From Segatella copri (lineage in GTDB: Bacteria > Bacteroidota > Bacteroidia > Bacteroidales > Bacteroidaceae), in assembly GCF_949820605.1 (NCBI RefSeq), contig NZ_CATKVU010000006.1:852501-916500 (forward strand): 64,000 nucleotides of DNA, given 5' to 3'. Shown one piece after another: positions 61,215 through 64,000 of this stretch. The stretch's first letter is position 1, and every line of letters starts with the position of its first letter. A program made the position numbers and the translations under genes. Below the pieces are notes generated by a model that ran no database searches, was not told the DNA's origin, and worked only from the letters and a program-made list of their open reading frames with translations.

Positions 61215-61669
61215 CAAGGCAATTTATCCAACTTAATCTTCCAGAGCCCCTTTTCCATACACATCGGCAGTTGGAAATCGGCCTGTTCTACGAGCTGCGG
61301 ATCCTGCCCGATACTGTCCATTTGCAGAAAATTATGAACAGTAAGGGTAACGGTGGCACTTGTTTCATCGTCACCGAAATCAATATCCGTAATCTCGATG
61401 CTGGCATCCTCCGGTTTCTGGCGCAGCAGTTCCACGTCGGTCTCGTTCACATTACTTGCAGCATAGCGCAGCCAGCGCTCCGATTCCTGGGTGCAATACT
61501 TCACGGCTTTCGGGAAATGCCAGTTGAAATAAGAGTTGGCAAACGAATCAACATCAGCCTTCAGCTGGTCCTCGCTGCCTTCGTGAGGTTCACAGCCCGA
61601 AAGGCTGAATATACTTGCGGTCATGCATGCCACAGCTATGCATAAACCTATCATCGACTTCTTTATCAT
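61214..61669 (-). CDS. Small lipoprotein of unknown function
   Basis: The 151-residue protein (ATG at 61669; MIKKSMIGLCIAVACM) has a lipoprotein signal ending SIFSLSGC and the sequence EPHEGSEDQLKADVDSFANSYFNWHFPKAVKYCTQESERWLRYAASNV, reminiscent of NTF2-like/DUF4878-type lipoproteins with a strand-rich second half (ASIEITDIDFGDDETSATVTLTVHNFL). No function is known. A promoter box TATCTTTG lies on the minus strand at 61715-61722, back to back with that of the MBL gene. Confidence 0.8.
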   Translation of the reverse strand: MIKKSMIGLCIAVACMTASIFSLSGCEPHEGSEDQLKADVDSFANSYFNWHFPKAVKYCTQESERWLRYAASNVNETDVELLRQKPEDASIEITDIDFGDDETSATVTLTVHNFLQMDSIGQDPQLVEQADFQLPMCMEKGLWKIKLDKLP

Positions 61670-61731
61670 GATTCTCAAATCTTAAAATTTCTATTTTTTT
61701 GCGATATTTCGGCACAAAGATAGTAAAAAAC

Positions 61732-61762
61732 TTTGTAATAAGAATCTTTTTTGCTAACTTTG
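61732..61762 (+). promoter_or_regulatory. Promoter of the MBL-fold hydrolase gene
   Basis: TTTG (61732-61735), 19 bp, TAACTTTG (61755-61762): full consensus, 20 bp before the ATG at 61783. It shows that the longer open frame from 61699 is not the true start. Confidence 0.8.
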
Positions 61763-61782
61763 CATGGAAAATAACAATTAAA

Positions 61783-62586
61783 ATGCTGAAATTTATATCC
61801 TTTGGCAGTGGAAGTAGTGGCAATTGCTATTATCTTTACACTGATACGGATTCGATACTGATAGACGTAGGAGTAGGAATAAGAATATTGAAGAAGCATT
61901 TCCATAACTATGGACTTCGCTTCGAGGATGTGCATCACGTCCTCATCACGCATGACCACGCCGACCATGTAAAGTCGGTGGGGAGTCTGAGTACTGACTA
62001 TCATCTACCGGTATATACGACCCGTAAAGTACATCAAGGCATCGAGCGCAACTATTGTGTTCGAAAGAAGATAGAGCCTAACCATGCTCGTGTGATAGAG
62101 AAGAACGTAACTTTCACACTGGGCGAGTTTAAGATTACTCCGTTCGGCGTACCCCATGACAGTACCGACAATGTTGGCTATTTCGTGGAGTGCGGAGGTG
62201 TGAACTTCTGCCTCATCACCGATGTGGGCCATATTACCGAAGAGATGCACGACTTTATCGGGCGTGCCAACTATCTTGTACTCGAGGCGAACCATAGTGT
62301 AGAGATGCTCCAACAGGGTCATTATCCCCAGTATCTGAAGGATCGCATTTTGGGAGATAACGGTCATCTGAGCAACGACGATTGTGGCGAGGCGCTTGCC
62401 AATTATGCTACACCGGAGCTTCATCACGTCTGGCTCTGTCATCTCAGCGAGGAGAACAACCATCCTGAGCTGGCACGCAAAACCGTGGAGCAGATCCTGC
62501 GCAGCAAAGGCATCATAGTCGGCAAGGACTTCCAGCTGGAAGTATTGAAGCGCAAGACACCGAGCGAAATCTATAACCTGGTGTAG
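61783..62586 (+). CDS. MBL-fold metallohydrolase (YycJ/WalJ-like)
   Basis: The 267-residue protein has a metallo-beta-lactamase fold. LKFISFGSGSSGNCYYL at the start, SILIDVGVGI, the metal motif THDHADH (HxHxDH) and VLEANHSVEML, then LGDNGHLSNDDCGEAL with the later histidines, match the YycJ/WalJ group of predicted exonucleases. These proteins act on DNA ends in repair or are linked to cell-wall signalling in Firmicutes; the role in Bacteroidetes is not set. The ATG at 61783 is fixed by the promoter. A strong terminator follows. Confidence 0.9.
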   Translation: MLKFISFGSGSSGNCYYLYTDTDSILIDVGVGIRILKKHFHNYGLRFEDVHHVLITHDHADHVKSVGSLSTDYHLPVYTTRKVHQGIERNYCVRKKIEPNHARVIEKNVTFTLGEFKITPFGVPHDSTDNVGYFVECGGVNFCLITDVGHITEEMHDFIGRANYLVLEANHSVEMLQQGHYPQYLKDRILGDNGHLSNDDCGEALANYATPELHHVWLCHLSEENNHPELARKTVEQILRSKGIIVGKDFQLEVLKRKTPSEIYNLV

Positions 62587-62608
62587 GGCAGGTGTAAAAC
62601 TAAAAAGG

Positions 62609-62652
62609 TAGCCGGATAAGGAGTTATATTGGGTTTACTCCTTATCCGGCTA
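62609..62652. terminator. Bidirectional hairpin between the MBL and DMT genes
   Basis: TAGCCGGATAAGGAGT and ACTCCTTATCCGGCTA form a perfect 16-bp stem with a 12-nt loop. The right arm includes the stop codon of the convergent DMT gene. Confidence 0.8.
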
Positions 62653-63018
62653 TTTCATGAATACGAAATAAACGGCTGCAATCAGGCAGCAGAAGGCTGC
62701 GAAATGATTCCAGTGCAATCCCTGTCCCTGGAAGAGGATATTGGCGATGATGGCGAAGACGATAAGCGATACGCATTCCTGTATCACCTTGAGCTGGACC
62801 AGATTAAACGGTCCTCCATTATCCACGAAACCGATGCGGTTGGCTGGTACCTGACAGCAATATTCGAAGAAGGCGATGGCCCAACTGAAGGCGATGACAC
62901 CGATAAGAGGCCAGTTGCTGCTCACGCCCGTTTGTTGCAACTTGAGGTGTCCGTACCAAGCCAGCGTCATGAAGATGTTGCTCAGCACCAATAATAATAT
63001 AGTATACAATCCGTTCAT
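62650..63018 (-). CDS. DMT-family (DUF486) small membrane protein
   Basis: The 122-residue protein has four hydrophobic helices and the segments YTILLLVLSNIFMTLAWYGHLKLQ and WAIAFFEYCCQVPANRIGF, as in DUF486 proteins of the drug/metabolite transporter superfamily. These are half-size relatives of EamA transporters and probably work as dimers. The substrate is unknown. A promoter box TACCTTTG lies on the minus strand at 63041-63048. The stop codon lies in a hairpin shared with the facing MBL gene. Confidence 0.9.
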   Translation of the reverse strand: MNGLYTILLLVLSNIFMTLAWYGHLKLQQTGVSSNWPLIGVIAFSWAIAFFEYCCQVPANRIGFVDNGGPFNLVQLKVIQECVSLIVFAIIANILFQGQGLHWNHFAAFCCLIAAVYFVFMK

Positions 63019-63127
63019 AATCTTATCTTTTTTGCGAATGCAAAGGTAATATATTTTTTTTAACCCTCCAAATTTCAGGGAAGTTTCATTTCGTTTTTGT
63101 TTTGATATGGTTGTTTTTGGCAGATAA

Positions 63128-63240
63128 ATCTCCGATGTTCTGATATTTATCTCCGAAAGATAAGTGTGCTGTTTGCGTATGGCTAGTAGGCTGTTTGGGG
63201 CGAACAGCCGACTAGCGGAATAGGGAACAGTCGGCTGTTC
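63128..63240. repeat. Loose 21-23-bp-period array with hairpins (array C)
   Basis: ATCTCCGA recurs at 63128 and 63149 (21 bp), GCTGTTTG at 63168 and 63190 (22 bp) and GAACAG at 63202 and 63225 (23 bp). Two hairpins are also seen (GGCTGTT with AACAGCC, and GGAACAG with CTGTTCC). It lies in a 675-bp stretch (63019-63693) with no gene. Confidence 0.5.
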
Positions 63241-63351
63241 CTATAAGACAGTCATCTCAGATAGGGAAAGCAGATTTCCCAATCCTATTAATATGATTTA
63301 TGTTTAGCATTCTGCAAAAATCTCTTCACTCTTCACCTTTCTTCCCAAATC

Positions 63352-63582
63352 CCCTGTGTTTATCGGCATTCTGGGAGGTGAAGAGTCATCAGCAACTCTT
63401 CACCCGCTCTTCACCACTATTCACCTGGACTCAAAATCGATAGGTAGATGTGTATCCACCTTTATGCATTGATGTGTTGAAGTATATGGGTGAAGAGTGG
63501 TGAAGAGTGGGTGAAGAGCTGCTGCGAACTCTTCACCCCTGCAATCGCCCTGTTTATCGGTATTCCGGAGGGTTTGGTGAAG
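63352..63582. repeat. Duplicated intergenic element with GTGAAGAG hairpins
   Basis: A CCCTGT...TTATCGG-N-ATTC-N-GG segment occurs near 63352 and again near 63548, each followed by TGAAGAG steps. Hairpins GTGAAGAGT/ACTCTTCAC (63378-63403) and GTGAAGAG/CTCTTCAC (63511-63536) lie within. The steps are related to the 30-bp repeat at 44197 and 49861. No coding sequence is supported here. Confidence 0.6.
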
Positions 63583-63625
63583 AGTGAAGAGTATTTCCGT
63601 GTTTGCTTCTGCTCTTTTACATATT

Positions 63626-63673
63626 ATCTCTCGAAATATGTGTCAATTTATCTCTCGAACTATGTGTCAATTC
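63626..63673. repeat. Two 24-bp tandem repeats
   Basis: ATCTCTCGAA-N-TATGTGTCAA and its copy start at 63626 and 63650 and differ at two positions. They lie 20 bp beyond the end of the PIN gene. Confidence 0.85.
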
Positions 63674-63693
63674 AATGATGAAAAGAGTTTTAA

Positions 63694-64000
63694 TTAGTTG
63701 GCATCAAGATTTCGGTATAATCTGGCAAACTCTTCTAATCTAACTACTAGTACTCTTGGAAAATCGATGTTTTCTAAATCTTTGAAATGTTTATCATCTG
63801 ATACAATGAAATCGGCATTAGCAAAGACTGCACAATCCACAAACTTATTATCATCGGGATCCTGTGTGATAAGATTCCAATGATAATGAGCATCAACTCT
63901 TTGGGTATTTGGAGCTTGAGTTATAATCTCTAATACCATAGTTGCTATTAATCGATTCGTTTTTAAACAAAGTATTTCTTCGTATTCTTCTAGAATTTCA
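63694..64000 (-). CDS. PIN-domain toxin (PIN_3 family), N-terminus beyond the window
   Basis: The reading frame stays open from the stop codon at 63694 to the right edge (102 codons visible, starting EILEEYEEILCLKTNRLIATM), so this is the C-terminal part of a longer gene; the ATG at 63939 is internal. DPDDNKFVDCAVFANADFIVSDDKHFKDLENIDFPRVLVVRLEEF is the second half of a PIN_3-type VapC-like RNase, with the acidic residues in DPDDNKFVDCA and SDDKHF. The antitoxin should be encoded upstream, outside the window. Confidence 0.85.
   Translation of the reverse strand, partial: EILEEYEEILCLKTNRLIATMVLEIITQAPNTQRVDAHYHWNLITQDPDDNKFVDCAVFANADFIVSDDKHFKDLENIDFPRVLVVRLEEFARLYRNLDAN

Noticed and set aside
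61699..61782. Longer start for the MBL hydrolase
   Set aside because: The extension of 28 codons lies over the promoter and transcription start, so the ATG at 61783 is preferred.
63490..63678. A 62-codon frame in the repeat zone
   Set aside because: It consists of the GTGAAGAG repeats and the 24-bp tandem repeats and has no protein-like signal.

Overview
The window is chromosomal DNA of a Bacteroidota bacterium, most like gut Prevotella/Segatella (copri type). The support is Bacteroidota-type promoters before many genes (TTTG, 19-21 bp, TAnnTTTG; no obvious Shine-Dalgarno sites), a GT3 glycogen synthase beside a GT35 phosphorylase, TonB-dependent and OMP_b-brl receptors, ECF sigma cassettes, SCSS-type lipoproteins, an HmuY/HmuR heme locus and the ssb-gldE-phosphopantetheinyl transferase order. 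No rRNA, intact insertion sequence, CRISPR array or prophage was seen.

Layout: 0-7.5 kb holds glycogen metabolism (GT3 synthase, glgP), prs, a ThiE/TenI-like protein and nspC (spermidine route). At 7.7-8.4 kb is a six-gene tRNA cluster (3 Gly-GCC, 2 Leu-GAG, 1 Leu-CAG). Housekeeping genes follow to 14.9 kb (ssb, gldE, PPTase, SDR, murQ, an HU-like protein). From 14.9 to 23.5 kb lies a defence-like block: 22-bp-period repeat arrays, an adenine methylase/HNH nuclease pair, a HEPN/MNT toxin-antitoxin pair, a candidate small RNA and a 1682-residue DEDD exonuclease-RecQ-UvrD fusion. At 23.5-27.2 kb a membrane-anchored winged-helix regulator sits between a small exported protein and an outer-membrane barrel; both neighbours' promoters carry the same 11-bp-spaced operator at identical spacing. 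Then come an EamA transporter, an AAA-ATPase/PD-(D/E)XK protein that shares its upstream region with the helicase gene, pdxY and a radical SAM protein. From 31.9 to 40.8 kb there are two paralogous cassettes of ECF sigma, short DUF4974 anti-sigma-like protein and outer-membrane receptor, separated by a toxin-antitoxin-like pair. At 41.4-46.6 kb is a heme operon (hmuR, hmuY, two tandem polytopic membrane paralogues). Surface lipoproteins follow, then a hydrolase, an FKBP isomerase, the ppk/ppx pair, an intracellular LRR protein, a porin, hisB, an rRNA/tRNA methyltransferase, an Omp85-type lipoprotein, an MBL hydrolase, a DMT-family protein and, cut by the right edge, a PIN-domain toxin.

The genes cover storage polymers (glycogen, polyphosphate), nutrient capture with local regulation (two sigma cassettes, the ToxR-like trio, heme uptake) and defence. 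The most interesting signals are regulatory or non-coding: the shared operator geometry at 24.1/25.05 kb, the duplicated upstream region at 23.4/29.85 kb, the 22-bp-period intergenic arrays, the perfect inverted repeats between genes, and a 30-bp intergenic repeat that also lies in frame inside a hydrolase gene. All family names come from reading motifs; no database search was run.
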